DNA of 64,000 nt from NCBI RefSeq assembly GCF_900177725.1, contig NZ_FXAT01000009.1, positions 1 through 64,000 of the forward strand, read 5' to 3'. Shown here in pieces: positions 26,540-35,870 of this stretch. This DNA comes from Paraburkholderia susongensis (lineage in GTDB: Bacteria; Pseudomonadota; Gammaproteobacteria; Burkholderiales; Burkholderiaceae). The notes beneath the pieces were generated by a model that saw nothing but the letters and a program-made list of their open reading frames with translations, was not told where the DNA came from and searched no databases. The number at the start of each line of letters is the position of its first letter. Within the stretch, counting starts at the first letter, position 1. Both the position numbers and the translations under genes were made by a program.

Positions 26540-27586
26540 ATGCAATTCGATGCCGAATTGCTGCTGCTCGCCATGGCGCCCGTCTTTCTCGCCTGCATCG
26601 GCTGGGAGGCGTGGCACGTCAGGCGCACGCGTCCGGCCGAGCGGCTCTACAGCTGGCGCGACACGCTCTGCAACGCCGCGCTCGCGCTGATGCAGCAGGC
26701 TGCCGACAAGCTCGCGTGGCTCGCGATCATCCCTGTCTACGCGTTTTTCTACGAGCATTACCGCATTTACACCTGGCAGGCGAGCTGGATGTCGTTCGTC
26801 GTCCTGTTCATTGCGCAGGACCTGCTCTATTACGTGTTTCATCGCTGCAGCCATCGCGTGCGCTGGCTGTGGGCCGCGCATGTCGTGCATCACTCGTCGA
26901 AGCGGATGAATTTTTCGACCGCGTTCCGCCAGAGCCTGATGTACCCGGTCGCCGGCATGTGGCTATTCTGGATTCCGCTCGCGATACTCGGCTTTCCGCC
27001 GAAGCAGATCGTCGCGATCGTGCTCCTGAACCTCGGCTTCCAGTTTTTCGTGCATACGCAGGCGATCGGTAAGCTCGGCTGGCTCGAATACGTGTTCAAT
27101 ACGCCGTCGATCCACCGCGTGCATCATGCGCGCAACGAGCGCTACATCGATCGCAACTACGCGGGCGTGCTCGTGATCTGGGACCGCCTGTTCGGCAGCT
27201 ATGTCGAGGAAAATCCGCACGACACGCCGGTCTACGGCATCGTCGAGCCGCTTCACACTTACAACCCGCTGAAGGCCACGTTTCACGAATGGGCCTCGAT
27301 GGCCGCCGACTTCGCGCGCGTGCGCGGCTGGCGCAACAAGTGGCGCGCGCTGTTCGCACCGCCCGAATGGGCCACCGCTTATCACGCGCGGCAGCGAGGG
27401 GTCAGGCAAACGGAGTTGGGCACGCAGAAGGTCTGTGCGCAGACACGAGTGCAGACACAGGCGCATACGCGATCGCACGCGCATCCGGGCACGGAGCCCG
27501 GCAATACGATGAGTCCGGAAATCGGGGATCAGCCCGGCCTGAACACCAATCATACGACCGCGTTTCGGACGCCACGCGGGCCGTAG
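26540..27586 (+). CDS. Sterol desaturase / fatty acid hydroxylase-family membrane protein
   Basis: A 348-aa integral membrane protein with about four hydrophobic segments and the eight-histidine di-iron pattern of the family: HRCSH (about 100), HVVHHSS (about 116), and HRVHHARN (about 195). It likely hydroxylates or desaturates a lipid in the inner membrane; substrate unknown. The RBS GGAAGGGAG precedes the ATG. The last ~65 residues are hydrophilic and rich in Thr, Gln and His with no domain, and may be an idiosyncratic tail. Confidence 0.85.
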   Translation: MQFDAELLLLAMAPVFLACIGWEAWHVRRTRPAERLYSWRDTLCNAALALMQQAADKLAWLAIIPVYAFFYEHYRIYTWQASWMSFVVLFIAQDLLYYVFHRCSHRVRWLWAAHVVHHSSKRMNFSTAFRQSLMYPVAGMWLFWIPLAILGFPPKQIVAIVLLNLGFQFFVHTQAIGKLGWLEYVFNTPSIHRVHHARNERYIDRNYAGVLVIWDRLFGSYVEENPHDTPVYGIVEPLHTYNPLKATFHEWASMAADFARVRGWRNKWRALFAPPEWATAYHARQRGVRQTELGTQKVCAQTRVQTQAHTRSHAHPGTEPGNTMSPEIGDQPGLNTNHTTAFRTPRGP

Positions 27587-27680
27587 AAGATTCTGTAAGC
27601 TGTCGTCACGCCGCCGAAGCGGTGGACGCGGCCTGCAACACATGGCACAAGGGCCACACATACGAGGAGATGTCGTCAAC

Positions 27681-28892
27681 ATGAATCAAGCAGCTTCGAA
27701 AAAACAGCAATGGTTGCGCGTCACGCAGATCGCCGTGGCGAGCGCGGCATTCGCCGCATTGGCAGCGTGCGGCGGCGGTGGCGACGACAACAACAATGCG
27801 AGCAGCGGGCCGCCGGGGGGCGTCAAGCTGCAGATCGTGTCGTTCGGCGACAGTCTGTCGGACGTCGGCACCTACGCGCCGGTCATCCAGTCGAGCTTCG
27901 GCGGCGGGCGCTTCACGACGAATCCGGGCGAAGTCTGGACGCAGAAGGTCGCCGAGTACTACGGCGGCACGCTGAGCGCCGCGTATGTGGGCGGCTTCGG
28001 CCAGCCTCTGACGGCAACCGGCGGCCTCGGTTATGCGCAGGGCGGCTCGCGTGTCGATCTGCAGCCGGGCGAAGGCTACGCGCCGAACAACATGGCCGCG
28101 ACGACGGTGCCGATCACGACGCAGGTCTCGGAGTATCTGACCGCGCACAGCAGCTTCAATGCGAACCAGCTCGTGCTGATGAACGGCGGCGCGAACGACA
28201 TCTTCATCCAGGCGCAAGCGGTCTCGGATGCCGGCACGGCGGCGGCGGCCGCGGTGCTGCAAGGCGGCGGCACCGCGACGGCCGCGCAGACGGCCGCCGC
28301 GGCCGCATCGCAGGCGGCGACCGTGACCGCGCTGCAGGCGATCACCACCGCGGCGACCACGTTCGTCGGCACGGTCCAGAAGGTGGTCGCGGCCGGTGCG
28401 ACGCATGTGGTGGTGTCGGACATCCCGGATATCGCGCAAACGCCGCAGGGGCTCCAGGCCGGCGCGCAAGGCCAGGCGCTCTTCACCGCGCTGGTTCAAA
28501 CCTACAACGGGGTGCTGCAGCAGGGGCTCGCGTCGAACAAGCAGGTCATCTATGTGAGCGCCTACGCGTGGCAGGACCAGACGATGGCGAGCTATCAGTC
28601 GCAGGGCTTCACGGTGTCGAATACGGGCACCGCATGTAACCTGGCGTCGATGGTCGCCAACGCGACGGCTTACGCAACGAAGAATCCGAGCGCGCTCGCT
28701 CCGGGTCAGACAGCCGAGTCGTTCGGCAGCGCGTTCGGCTCTTCACTGTTCTGCTCGCCGCAAACCTACACGGTGGCCGGCGCGGACCAGACCTACATGT
28801 TCGCGGACCTCGTGCATCCGACCACGCATCTGCATGCGCTGTTTGCGCAGCAGGTCGAGAAGCAGGTCGCGGCGAGCGGGCTCGGGAAGTAA
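27681..28892 (+). CDS. SGNH/GDSL-family lipoprotein esterase
   Basis: A 403-aa hydrolase with lipoprotein signal (…AALAACGGGG, lipidated Cys near residue 31) followed by a Gly/Asn-rich linker. SGNH blocks are visible: GDSLSDVG (nucleophile Ser), the Gly of YAQGGSR, NGGANDIF (Asn) and DLVHPTTHLH (catalytic Asp and His). It would be attached to the outer membrane and hydrolyse ester bonds of lipids or polymers. A central Ala-rich stretch (AAAAAVLQGGGTATAAQTAA-like) is low complexity. ATG 27681 has GAGGAGA upstream; the ATG at 27642 would displace the lipobox. A strong terminator follows. Confidence 0.88.
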   Translation: MNQAASKKQQWLRVTQIAVASAAFAALAACGGGGDDNNNASSGPPGGVKLQIVSFGDSLSDVGTYAPVIQSSFGGGRFTTNPGEVWTQKVAEYYGGTLSAAYVGGFGQPLTATGGLGYAQGGSRVDLQPGEGYAPNNMAATTVPITTQVSEYLTAHSSFNANQLVLMNGGANDIFIQAQAVSDAGTAAAAAVLQGGGTATAAQTAAAAASQAATVTALQAITTAATTFVGTVQKVVAAGATHVVVSDIPDIAQTPQGLQAGAQGQALFTALVQTYNGVLQQGLASNKQVIYVSAYAWQDQTMASYQSQGFTVSNTGTACNLASMVANATAYATKNPSALAPGQTAESFGSAFGSSLFCSPQTYTVAGADQTYMFADLVHPTTHLHALFAQQVEKQVAASGLGK

Positions 28893-29000
28893 AAAGGGGC
28901 TTCGGTCGCGGGGCTGGCGAGGTTGTCGGCCACTTCGCGGCTGTGAGGCTGTTGCTTTGAGGCCGTTACTTTGACGGCCGTTCTCCGGCTGAAAAACGCA

Positions 29001-29033
29001 AAAGGCCCGGCTCGTTCAACGAGCCGGGCCTTT
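29001..29033. terminator. Bidirectional terminator between the SGNH esterase and tsaC genes
   Basis: AAAGGCCCGGCTCGTT and AACGAGCCGGGCCTTT form a perfect inverted repeat with almost no spacer, with A- and T-rich flanks. It serves the two convergent genes. Confidence 0.88.
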
Positions 29034-29092
29034 GTCTTTTGCTGGTTGGCCGCGCAAACCGGCTGCGCGATGCAGCGCAGCAGGCAGCACAC

Positions 29093-30166
29093 TCAGCGCT
29101 GCGCCTCGAAAGCCGCCGCCGCGCGTCCAAGCCGATCGTTGAGCGCGATCCATTCGATCGTATCGGGCAGCTTCTCGATCAGAATCCGCGTGACGTTCGC
29201 GCGATCGAGCGCCCGCAGCAAGCCGTACAGCTCGCGAGCGTAAGCATGCGGGTCCTCCGGTGCCGCGACGAAATACACGCCCTCGGCATCGGCCCAACGG
29301 CCGGCACGCGACGCGCGCGCGACCAGAGCAACGCGCTCGCCTGCCTCGCGCACCGCCAACAGCGGCTCCAGTTCGCCGAACGGCAGCAGCGCAAGCGGCG
29401 TGCGTGGCGCGTAATGCGCCTTCAGCGTGCCCGACGCGCGCGGTGCGGTTGCGTCCGACCCGTCGGGCAGACGCGGCGCCTCGCCGAGCACGTCGGCGAT
29501 ATCCTGCGGTGTCACATGACCCGGCCTTAGCAGCGCCGGGAAGCCGCGCGACAGATCGAGAATCGTCGACTCGATCCCGACATCCGACGCGCCGCCGTCG
29601 AGCACGTGAATCGCGCTGCCGAACTCGTCGCGCACGTGCTGCGCGGTGGTCGGACTCACATGCCCGAAACGGTTCGCCGACGGCGCGGCAACACCGCCGT
29701 GCCCGCTACGCAACGCGCTGAATGCTTCCAGCAATGCCTGCGCGACCGGATGCGACGGACAGCGCAAGCCCACCGAATCCTGGCCGCCGCTGACCGCTGC
29801 GTGAATATGCGCGGCGCGCTTGAGGATCAGCGTGAGCGGCCCCGGCCAGAACGCGTCGATCAGGCGCTGCGCTTCGGCCGGCAAGTGCTCGACCCAGTAG
29901 TTCGGGTCCCCCTGCGGCGCCAGATGCACGATGACCGGATGATTGGCCGGCCGGCCCTTCGCCGCGTAAATGCGCGCGACCGCGTCCGGGTTCCCGGCGT
30001 CGCCGCCGAGGCCGTACACGGTCTCCGTGGGAAACGCGACCAGACCGCCGGCGTCGAGCAAGGCCGCCGCGTGTTCGATCTGCGCGGCGCTGACCGGCAA
30101 CGCGCTGGCTGCGCCCGGAGGCGACGCGCTCGTGGCGTTTGCGGCGGGTTTCTGTTGGTCCGGCAT
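29093..30166 (-). CDS. tsaC: L-threonylcarbamoyladenylate synthase (Sua5/YwlC type)
   Basis: A 357-aa enzyme that forms threonylcarbamoyl-AMP from threonine, bicarbonate and ATP for the t6A37 modification of ANN-decoding tRNAs. The YrdC domain (residues about 25-210) has FPTETVYGLGGDA and KGRPANHPVIVHL; the C-terminal Sua5 domain follows a linker, with the typical PRASGTLKAHYAPRTPL. This length distinguishes Sua5 from the short TsaC. It starts 12 nt after the purK stop and is the last gene of the pur operon. Confidence 0.92.
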   Translation of the reverse strand: MPDQQKPAANATSASPPGAASALPVSAAQIEHAAALLDAGGLVAFPTETVYGLGGDAGNPDAVARIYAAKGRPANHPVIVHLAPQGDPNYWVEHLPAEAQRLIDAFWPGPLTLILKRAAHIHAAVSGGQDSVGLRCPSHPVAQALLEAFSALRSGHGGVAAPSANRFGHVSPTTAQHVRDEFGSAIHVLDGGASDVGIESTILDLSRGFPALLRPGHVTPQDIADVLGEAPRLPDGSDATAPRASGTLKAHYAPRTPLALLPFGELEPLLAVREAGERVALVARASRAGRWADAEGVYFVAAPEDPHAYARELYGLLRALDRANVTRILIEKLPDTIEWIALNDRLGRAAAAFEAQR

Positions 30167-30178
30167 GGCGTGCGCGTG

Positions 30179-31375
30179 TCAGCTCGTGATGATATGCAGC
30201 AGCCGCGCGCAATCGCGCGCCGTCGCGCGGGCTTCTTCGAGCGTCGGCGCCGTGAAGTTCACGTGACCCATCTTGCGGCCGCAGCGCGCCTCTTCCTTGC
30301 CGTACAGATGCAGACGCGCCGCCGGCATCGCGGCGACCGCCTGCCACGGCGGCGTGACCGCGGCGCGCTTCGGGCCGTCCGGGTACCACACGTCGCCGAG
30401 AATGTTCAGCATGACCGCCGGCGAATGCTGGCGCGTGTCGCCGAGCGGCATGCTGGTCATCGCGCGCACCTGCTGCTCGAACTGGCTGGTCGCGCAGGCG
30501 TCGACCGTGTAGTGGCCGGAGTTGTGCGGGCGCGGCGCCATTTCGTTGGCGACGAGCGAGCCGTCTTCGAGAATGAAGAACTCGACGCACAGCACGCCGA
30601 CGTAGCCGAGCTTGTCGGCGATCTGCAACGCGGCCTGCTGCGCCTGCTCGACGAGCGCGGGCGTCGCGTCCGGCGCGGGGACGATCGTGTGCGACAGCAC
30701 GCCGTCGCGATGCGTGTTCTGCGCGAGCGGATAGACCGCCGACGCGCCGCTCGCCGCACGCGCGATCAGCGCCGACACCTCGAACTTCAGCGGCAGGCGC
30801 TTTTCGAGCACGCACGGCACGCCACCGAGCGAAGCGTGCGCCTCGCGCACTTCCTCGGCGTTGCGCACGCGGATCTGGCCTTTGCCGTCGTAACCCATGC
30901 GCGCCGTTTTCAGGATCCCCGGCAGCACGGCTTCGAGCTGCGCATCGCCGAGCGCGGCGAGCGCGCCCGACGATTCGATCACCACGTGCGGCGCCACCGT
31001 CACGCCAGACGACGCGATAAAACGCTTCTCGGCAATCCGGTCCTGCGCGACCGCAACGCAACGGCCCGCCGGACTCACGAACGTGGTTTTCGCGAGGAAA
31101 TCGAGGCTCGCGGCCGGCACGTTCTCGAATTCGGTCGACACCGCCGCGCACAGCCGCGCGAGTTCGGTCAGCGCCGCTTCGTCGTCGTAAGCCGCACGCA
31201 GATGGCGGTCGGCGACCGCGCCCGCCGGGCTGTTTTCGTCCGGATCGAGCACGGCGACGCGATAGCCCATCGCCTGGGCGGCAAAGCAGAACATGCGGCC
31301 GAGCTGGCCGCCACCGACCATGCCAAGCCATGCGCCGGGCAGAATCGGTGAAACCGGTGTGTTGTCTGGGTTCAT
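30179..31375 (-). CDS. purK: N5-carboxyaminoimidazole ribonucleotide synthetase
   Basis: A 398-aa ATP-grasp enzyme converting AIR, bicarbonate and ATP to N5-CAIR in purine synthesis. The N-terminus LPGAWLGMVGGGQLGRMFCFAAQAMGYRVAVLDPDE and the grasp region GYDGKGQIRV and FFILEDGSLVANEMAPRPHNSGH are family landmarks. It follows purE by about 100 nt on the same strand and precedes tsaC by 12 nt. Confidence 0.95.
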   Translation of the reverse strand: MNPDNTPVSPILPGAWLGMVGGGQLGRMFCFAAQAMGYRVAVLDPDENSPAGAVADRHLRAAYDDEAALTELARLCAAVSTEFENVPAASLDFLAKTTFVSPAGRCVAVAQDRIAEKRFIASSGVTVAPHVVIESSGALAALGDAQLEAVLPGILKTARMGYDGKGQIRVRNAEEVREAHASLGGVPCVLEKRLPLKFEVSALIARAASGASAVYPLAQNTHRDGVLSHTIVPAPDATPALVEQAQQAALQIADKLGYVGVLCVEFFILEDGSLVANEMAPRPHNSGHYTVDACATSQFEQQVRAMTSMPLGDTRQHSPAVMLNILGDVWYPDGPKRAAVTPPWQAVAAMPAARLHLYGKEEARCGRKMGHVNFTAPTLEEARATARDCARLLHIITS

Positions 31376-31462
31376 CTTAGTGGTCGGTCGCGGCCGGGTG
31401 CGCTCGCGTTCGTGCAGCAGCGGGCGCCCGGCCGGGGGTCGGACAGGGGGACGTCTTGAAAC

Positions 31463-31487
31463 AAAAAACGGCGCGCTTACAGCGCCG
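31463..31487 (-). terminator. Terminator-like hairpin overlapping the purE stop
   Basis: On the minus strand CGGCGC-TGTAAGC-GCGCCG is followed by six Ts. The stop codon TAA lies in the loop. It sits between purE and purK, which are normally co-transcribed, so it may be a partial terminator or a 3' end-stabilising structure. Confidence 0.6.
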
Positions 31488-31995
31488 GCAACACCATGGC
31501 GTGAGCCGCTTCGTTCTGGCGCACGCGGAATGCAGCGAGCTTGTCCGCATACTCGGCGCTCGTGCCGGAGAGCAGCGACACCGCGAACAGCGCCGCATTC
31601 GCCGCACCCGCCTCGCCGATCGCAAACGTCGCGACCGGCACGCCCTTGGGCATCTGCACGATCGAATGCAGCGAATCGACGCCCTTCAGGTATTTGCTTG
31701 CCACCGGCACACCGAGCACCGGCACCGTGGTCTTGGCGGCCAGCATGCCCGGCAGATGCGCCGCGCCGCCCGCGCCCGCGATGATCGCGCGGATGCCGCG
31801 CTCGCGCGCGCTTTCAGCATAGGCGAACATTTCGTCCGGCATGCGGTGCGCGGACACGACCTTCGCCTCGTACGGCACGCCGAACTCCTGCAGAATCGCG
31901 ACGGCGTTTTTCATGACTTCCCAGTCGGAACTGGAGCCCATCAACACGCCGACGACCGGCGCGTCATGCGTATGGGCGGTGTGTGCTTCACTCAT
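31477..31995 (-). CDS. purE: N5-carboxyaminoimidazole ribonucleotide mutase
   Basis: A 172-aa class I PurE that moves the carboxyl group of N5-CAIR to give CAIR. The N-terminal motif GVLMGSSSDWEVM and the loops VSAHRMPDEMF, AGAGGAAHLPGM and GVPVASKYLKGVDSLHSIVQMPKGVPVATFAIG are diagnostic. It works with PurK (upstream substrate) and PurC (next step), all encoded side by side. The first ~12 residues are a His/Thr-rich extension. Confidence 0.96.
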   Translation of the reverse strand: MSEAHTAHTHDAPVVGVLMGSSSDWEVMKNAVAILQEFGVPYEAKVVSAHRMPDEMFAYAESARERGIRAIIAGAGGAAHLPGMLAAKTTVPVLGVPVASKYLKGVDSLHSIVQMPKGVPVATFAIGEAGAANAALFAVSLLSGTSAEYADKLAAFRVRQNEAAHAMVLPAL

Positions 31996-32044
31996 CTTTA
32001 CGGCTTCCTTGTTTCCCGGGCGACTCTTGTGTGATTCACGCGGA

Positions 32045-32935
32045 TCAGGCGAGCTTGTGCCCGGTCAGGCGCTCGAGCGCTTCCTCGTACTTCTCGCCCG
32101 TCTTCGCAACCACCTCGTCCGGCAGCTTCGGCGCCGGCGGCTCTTTCTTCCACGGCTGGGTTTCGAGCCAGTCGCGCACGAACTGCTTGTCGAACGACGG
32201 CGGGTTCGTGCCGACCTGGTACTGGTCGGCCGGCCAGAAGCGCGACGAGTCGGCAGTGAGCGCCTCGTCCATCAGGTACAGCTTGCCGTGATTGTCCAGA
32301 CCGAACTCGAACTTCGTGTCCGCGATGATGATGCCGCGCGTCGCCGCGTAATCCGCCGCTTCCTTGTACAGCTTGATCGAGATGTCGCGGATCGTGGCCG
32401 ACAACTCAGTGCCGATGCGGCGCTCCATCTCGTTGTACGTGATGTTTTCGTCGTGGTGGCCCATTTCGGCCTTGGCGGCCGGCGTGAAGATCGGCTCGGG
32501 CAGCTTCTGCGCGTTCTGCAAACCCGGCGGCAACTGCACGCCGCAAACCGCACCGGTTGCCTGGTAGTCTTTCCAGCCGCTGCCGGCGAGATAGCCGCGC
32601 ACCACCGCCTCGACGAGGATCGGCTCGAGGCGCTTCACGACCACCGCGCGGCCCTTGACCTGCTCGACTTCGTCCGGCGCGACCACCGACTCGGGCGCCA
32701 CGCCCGTCAGGTGGTTCGGCACCAGGTGCTTCAGTTTCTCGAACCAGAAGTTCGCCATCGCGTTGAGCACGCGGCCCTTGTTCGGAATCGGCTCGCCCAT
32801 GATGACGTCGAACGCCGACAGACGGTCGGTCGTGACGATCAGCAACTGGTCGTTGCCCACCGCATAGTTGTCGCGGACTTTACCGCGGCCGAGCAGCGGC
32901 AGCGAGCGGAGCGTGGATTCGTAGAGGGTAGACAT
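32045..32935 (-). CDS. purC: Phosphoribosylaminoimidazole-succinocarboxamide synthase
   Basis: A 296-aa SAICAR synthetase joining aspartate to CAIR with ATP. The motifs GKVRDNYAVGNDQLLIVTTDRLSAFDVIMGEPIPNKG and IIADTKFEFGLD are signature regions. At 296 aa it belongs to the longer bacterial/fungal-like type rather than the 237-aa enteric form. First gene of the purC-purE-purK-tsaC run, with 49 nt to purE. Confidence 0.95.
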   Translation of the reverse strand: MSTLYESTLRSLPLLGRGKVRDNYAVGNDQLLIVTTDRLSAFDVIMGEPIPNKGRVLNAMANFWFEKLKHLVPNHLTGVAPESVVAPDEVEQVKGRAVVVKRLEPILVEAVVRGYLAGSGWKDYQATGAVCGVQLPPGLQNAQKLPEPIFTPAAKAEMGHHDENITYNEMERRIGTELSATIRDISIKLYKEAADYAATRGIIIADTKFEFGLDNHGKLYLMDEALTADSSRFWPADQYQVGTNPPSFDKQFVRDWLETQPWKKEPPAPKLPDEVVAKTGEKYEEALERLTGHKLA

Positions 32936-32974
32936 CGTCGTGGTTCGCTAAAAGTGGGGCAAAAAGTGTGACCG

Positions 32975-33018
32975 GAACAAAAGGGAAACGCCGTTCCCCC
33001 GATGATGCGGGAACGGCG
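32975..33018 (-). terminator. Intrinsic terminator after fbaA
   Basis: A 10-bp stem CGCCGTTCCC / GGGAACGGCG (32989-33018) is followed on the minus strand by TTTCCCTTTTGTT. It lies between the fbaA stop and purC, so purC probably has its own promoter just downstream. Confidence 0.7.
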
Positions 33019-33080
33019 ATCTAACGACAACCTGGCCGGATGGCCAGGGGGCCAGGCGCGAAGCCAGCCAGAACTACAGC

Positions 33081-34145
33081 TTAACGGACGACTTGCGCGA
33101 GCTCGCCCGACTTGTACTTCTCCGCGATTTTATCAAGCGAAACCGGCTTGATCTTGCCAGCCTGGCCTTCGCAACCGAATTGCGTGTAACGGTCGATACA
33201 GATCTTCATCGCCGCTTCACGCGCCGGCTTCAGGTAATCGCGCGGATCGAACTTGCCCGGGTTGGTCGCCATGTAGCGGCGAATCGCGCCCGTGATCGCG
33301 AGACGCAGGTCGGTGTCGATGTTGACCTTGCGCACGCCGTGACGAATGCCTTCCTGGATTTCCTCGACCGGCACGCCGTAGGTTTCCTTCATGTCGCCGC
33401 CGAATTCGCGGATTTCCGCGAGCAGCTCCTGCGGCACCGACGACGAGCCGTGCATCACGAGGTGCGTGTTTGGAATGCGCTGATGGATTTCCTTGATGCG
33501 CGCAATCGAGAGAATATCGCCCGTCGGCTTCTTGCTGAACTTGTACGCGCCGTGCGAAGTGCCGATCGCGATGGCAAGCGCGTCGCACTGGGTCAGCTTG
33601 ACGAAATCGGCGGCCTGCTCCGGATCGGTCAGCAACTGCTCGCGCGTCATCGTGCCCTCGGCGCCGTGGCCGTCTTCCTTGTCGCCCTTCATCGTTTCGA
33701 GCGAACCGAGCACGCCCAGCTCCGCTTCCACGGTGACGCCGATCGAGTGCGCCGCCTCGACGACCTTGCGCGACACTTCGACGTTGTACTCGTACGATGC
33801 GACCGTCTTGCCGTCGGCTTCGAGCGAGCCGTCCATCATTACGCTCGTGAAGCCGCTGCGGATCGCCGCCATGCACACCGCCGGCGACTGGCCATGGTCC
33901 TGGTGCATCACGACCGGAATGTGCGGATACGACTCGACCGCCGCTTCGATCAGATGACGCAGGAACGGCTCGCCCGCGTACTTACGCGCGCCGGCCGACG
34001 CCTGCATGATGACCGGGGCGTTGACCTTGTCGGCCGCGGCCATGATCGCCTGCACCTGCTCCAGGTTGTTCACGTTGAATGCCGGAAGACCATAACCGTG
34101 TTCGGCGGCATGATCCAGCAGTTGACGCATTGATACGAGAGGCAT
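33081..34145 (-). CDS. fbaA: Fructose-bisphosphate aldolase, class II
   Basis: A 354-aa zinc-dependent aldolase (Calvin-cycle subtype, CbbA-like) cleaving fructose 1,6-bisphosphate. Metal and substrate residues are in VVMHQDHGQSPAVC, VEAELGVLGSLE, AIGTSHGAYK, HLVMHGSSSVP and KVNIDTDLRLA. Length matches the family. It is downstream of pyk and pgk on the same strand, giving a glycolytic cluster; the 288-bp gap to pyk allows a separate promoter. Confidence 0.96.
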   Translation of the reverse strand: MPLVSMRQLLDHAAEHGYGLPAFNVNNLEQVQAIMAAADKVNAPVIMQASAGARKYAGEPFLRHLIEAAVESYPHIPVVMHQDHGQSPAVCMAAIRSGFTSVMMDGSLEADGKTVASYEYNVEVSRKVVEAAHSIGVTVEAELGVLGSLETMKGDKEDGHGAEGTMTREQLLTDPEQAADFVKLTQCDALAIAIGTSHGAYKFSKKPTGDILSIARIKEIHQRIPNTHLVMHGSSSVPQELLAEIREFGGDMKETYGVPVEEIQEGIRHGVRKVNIDTDLRLAITGAIRRYMATNPGKFDPRDYLKPAREAAMKICIDRYTQFGCEGQAGKIKPVSLDKIAEKYKSGELAQVVR

Positions 34146-34353
34146 GCTTAACTCCTTAGATTGAAACGAATTCTCGTGCCGTCGGCATCTTTTGCGGCGA
34201 TTTTATCGCGAAGCAGAGCGCGTTCCCGGTTCACACCGGGCGCTTTGGTGCGCCGTCGCACATGGGCTGCGGGATGTGCCGGCCTGCTTCGCTCAATCGA
34301 GCCTGTGCCGATCGAGCGGTCCTGTGTCGGGAGAGTCAGCGCTTTCTGTCGAT

Positions 34354-34383
34354 CCGTAGCTGGCGCTTGAGCGCCTGCTACGG
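34354..34383. repeat. 30-bp inverted repeat between pyk and fbaA
   Basis: CCGTAGC-T-GGCGC, a TTGA loop, and GCGCC-T-GCTACGG form a near-perfect 13-bp stem with one T:T mismatch. There is no T-tract on either side. It may be a Rho-dependent or weak terminator of pyk, or a binding site. Nothing else is visible in 34146-34433 beyond the fbaA leader. Confidence 0.5.
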
Positions 34384-34433
34384 TCCCATGCAAAGCACTT
34401 ACGCCGAACCCACACAGGACGGTTGCTGCCTGA

Positions 34434-35870
34434 TCAATACGGCTCGCCGACCCGTACGATCTTCAACGTGTTGGTGCCGCCAGCCTGCCCCATCGGCTCG
34501 CCGACGGTCAGCACCACCATGTCGCCGCGCGACGCGTAACCCTTGCGCACCACGGTTTCCAACGCTTGCTGCAACGCGGTGTCGCGGTCGGTGTTGGTGT
34601 CCAGATGCAGCGAAGTCACGTTGCGATACAGCGCCATCGCGCGCTCGCTGCCGACACGCGGGGTGAGCGCGAAGATCGGCACGTGCGTCCAGTGGCGCGA
34701 CATCCACAGCGCGGTCGAGCCCGACTCCGTGAGCGCGACGATCGCTTTCGCGCCGAGGTGATAGGCCGTGAAGAGCGCGCCCATCGCGATCGACTGGTCG
34801 ATCCGCGTGAACGTGCGGTCGAGGAAATCCTTGTCGAGTTCCGACTGCTCGGACTTTTCCGCTTCGACGCAGATCGCGGCCATCGTCTCGATGGTCTGCA
34901 CCGGGTACTTGCCCGCCGCCGATTCCGCCGACAGCATCACCGCGTCCGTGCCGTCGAGCACTGCGTTCGCGACGTCCGACACTTCCGCGCGGGTCGGCAC
35001 CGGCGCGTGGATCATCGACTCCATCATCTGGGTCGCGGTAATCACGAACTTGTTCGATTCGCGCGCCATCCGGATCATGCGCTTTTGCAGCGCCGGCACC
35101 GCGGCATTGCCCACTTCCACGGCCAGATCGCCACGCGCGACCATGATGCCGTCCGACGCGTCGAGGATGCCCTGCAGCGCTGGAATCGCTTCGGCGCGCT
35201 CGATCTTGGCGATCATCTTCGGCTTGATGCCGTACGGCGCGCCGGCGATATTCGCAAGCTGGCGGGCCATTTCCATGTCGGTCGCGTTCTTCGGGAACGA
35301 AACCGCGATGAAATCGACGCCGAGCGACATCGCCGTGCGGATGTCCTCCATGTCTTTCGCGGTCAGCGCGGGCGCCGACAGACCGCCGCCCTGGCGGTTG
35401 ATGCCCTTGTTGTTCGACAGCTCGCCGCCGATCTTCACGACCGTGTGAATCTCGCTGCCGATCACGCGCTGCACGTTCAGCACGATCAGGCCGTCGTTGA
35501 GCAGCAGTACGTCGCCGGGCTTCAGGTCGCGCGGCAGATCTTTGTAATCGAGACCGGCGCGCTCCTCGTTACCGAGTTCGCAACCGGCGTCGAGAATGAA
35601 CGGCTCGCCCGCGACCAGCATGATCTTGCCGTTCTCGAACTTGCCGACGCGGATCTTCGGGCCTTGCAGGTCGGCCATGATGGCGACCTCACGGCCGGCC
35701 TGGCGGGCCGCCTCGCGCACGAATTCGGCGCGCTGGCGGTGGTCGTCGGCCGTGCCGTGCGAAAAATTGAGCCGCACCACGTCCAGCCCCGCCTGAATCA
35801 TTTGCAGCAGGATTTCCGGTGTACTGGAAGCCGGTCCGATGGTAGCGACAATCTTGGTAGCGCGATGCAT
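34434..35870 (-). CDS. pyk: Pyruvate kinase
   Basis: A 478-aa enzyme converting phosphoenolpyruvate and ADP to pyruvate and ATP. Landmarks are MHRATKIVATIGPASS, VRLNFSHG, the metal-binding IAKIERAEAI, and the helix MVARGDLAVEVG. The ATG at 35870 is preceded by GAGGAGACTC, a strong RBS, and gives the usual family length. The reading frame stays open for 111 more codons upstream to a GTG directly after pgk (see findings). It belongs with pgk and fbaA to lower glycolysis. Confidence 0.95.
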   Translation of the reverse strand: MHRATKIVATIGPASSTPEILLQMIQAGLDVVRLNFSHGTADDHRQRAEFVREAARQAGREVAIMADLQGPKIRVGKFENGKIMLVAGEPFILDAGCELGNEERAGLDYKDLPRDLKPGDVLLLNDGLIVLNVQRVIGSEIHTVVKIGGELSNNKGINRQGGGLSAPALTAKDMEDIRTAMSLGVDFIAVSFPKNATDMEMARQLANIAGAPYGIKPKMIAKIERAEAIPALQGILDASDGIMVARGDLAVEVGNAAVPALQKRMIRMARESNKFVITATQMMESMIHAPVPTRAEVSDVANAVLDGTDAVMLSAESAAGKYPVQTIETMAAICVEAEKSEQSELDKDFLDRTFTRIDQSIAMGALFTAYHLGAKAIVALTESGSTALWMSRHWTHVPIFALTPRVGSERAMALYRNVTSLHLDTNTDRDTALQQALETVVRKGYASRGDMVVLTVGEPMGQAGGTNTLKIVRVGEPY

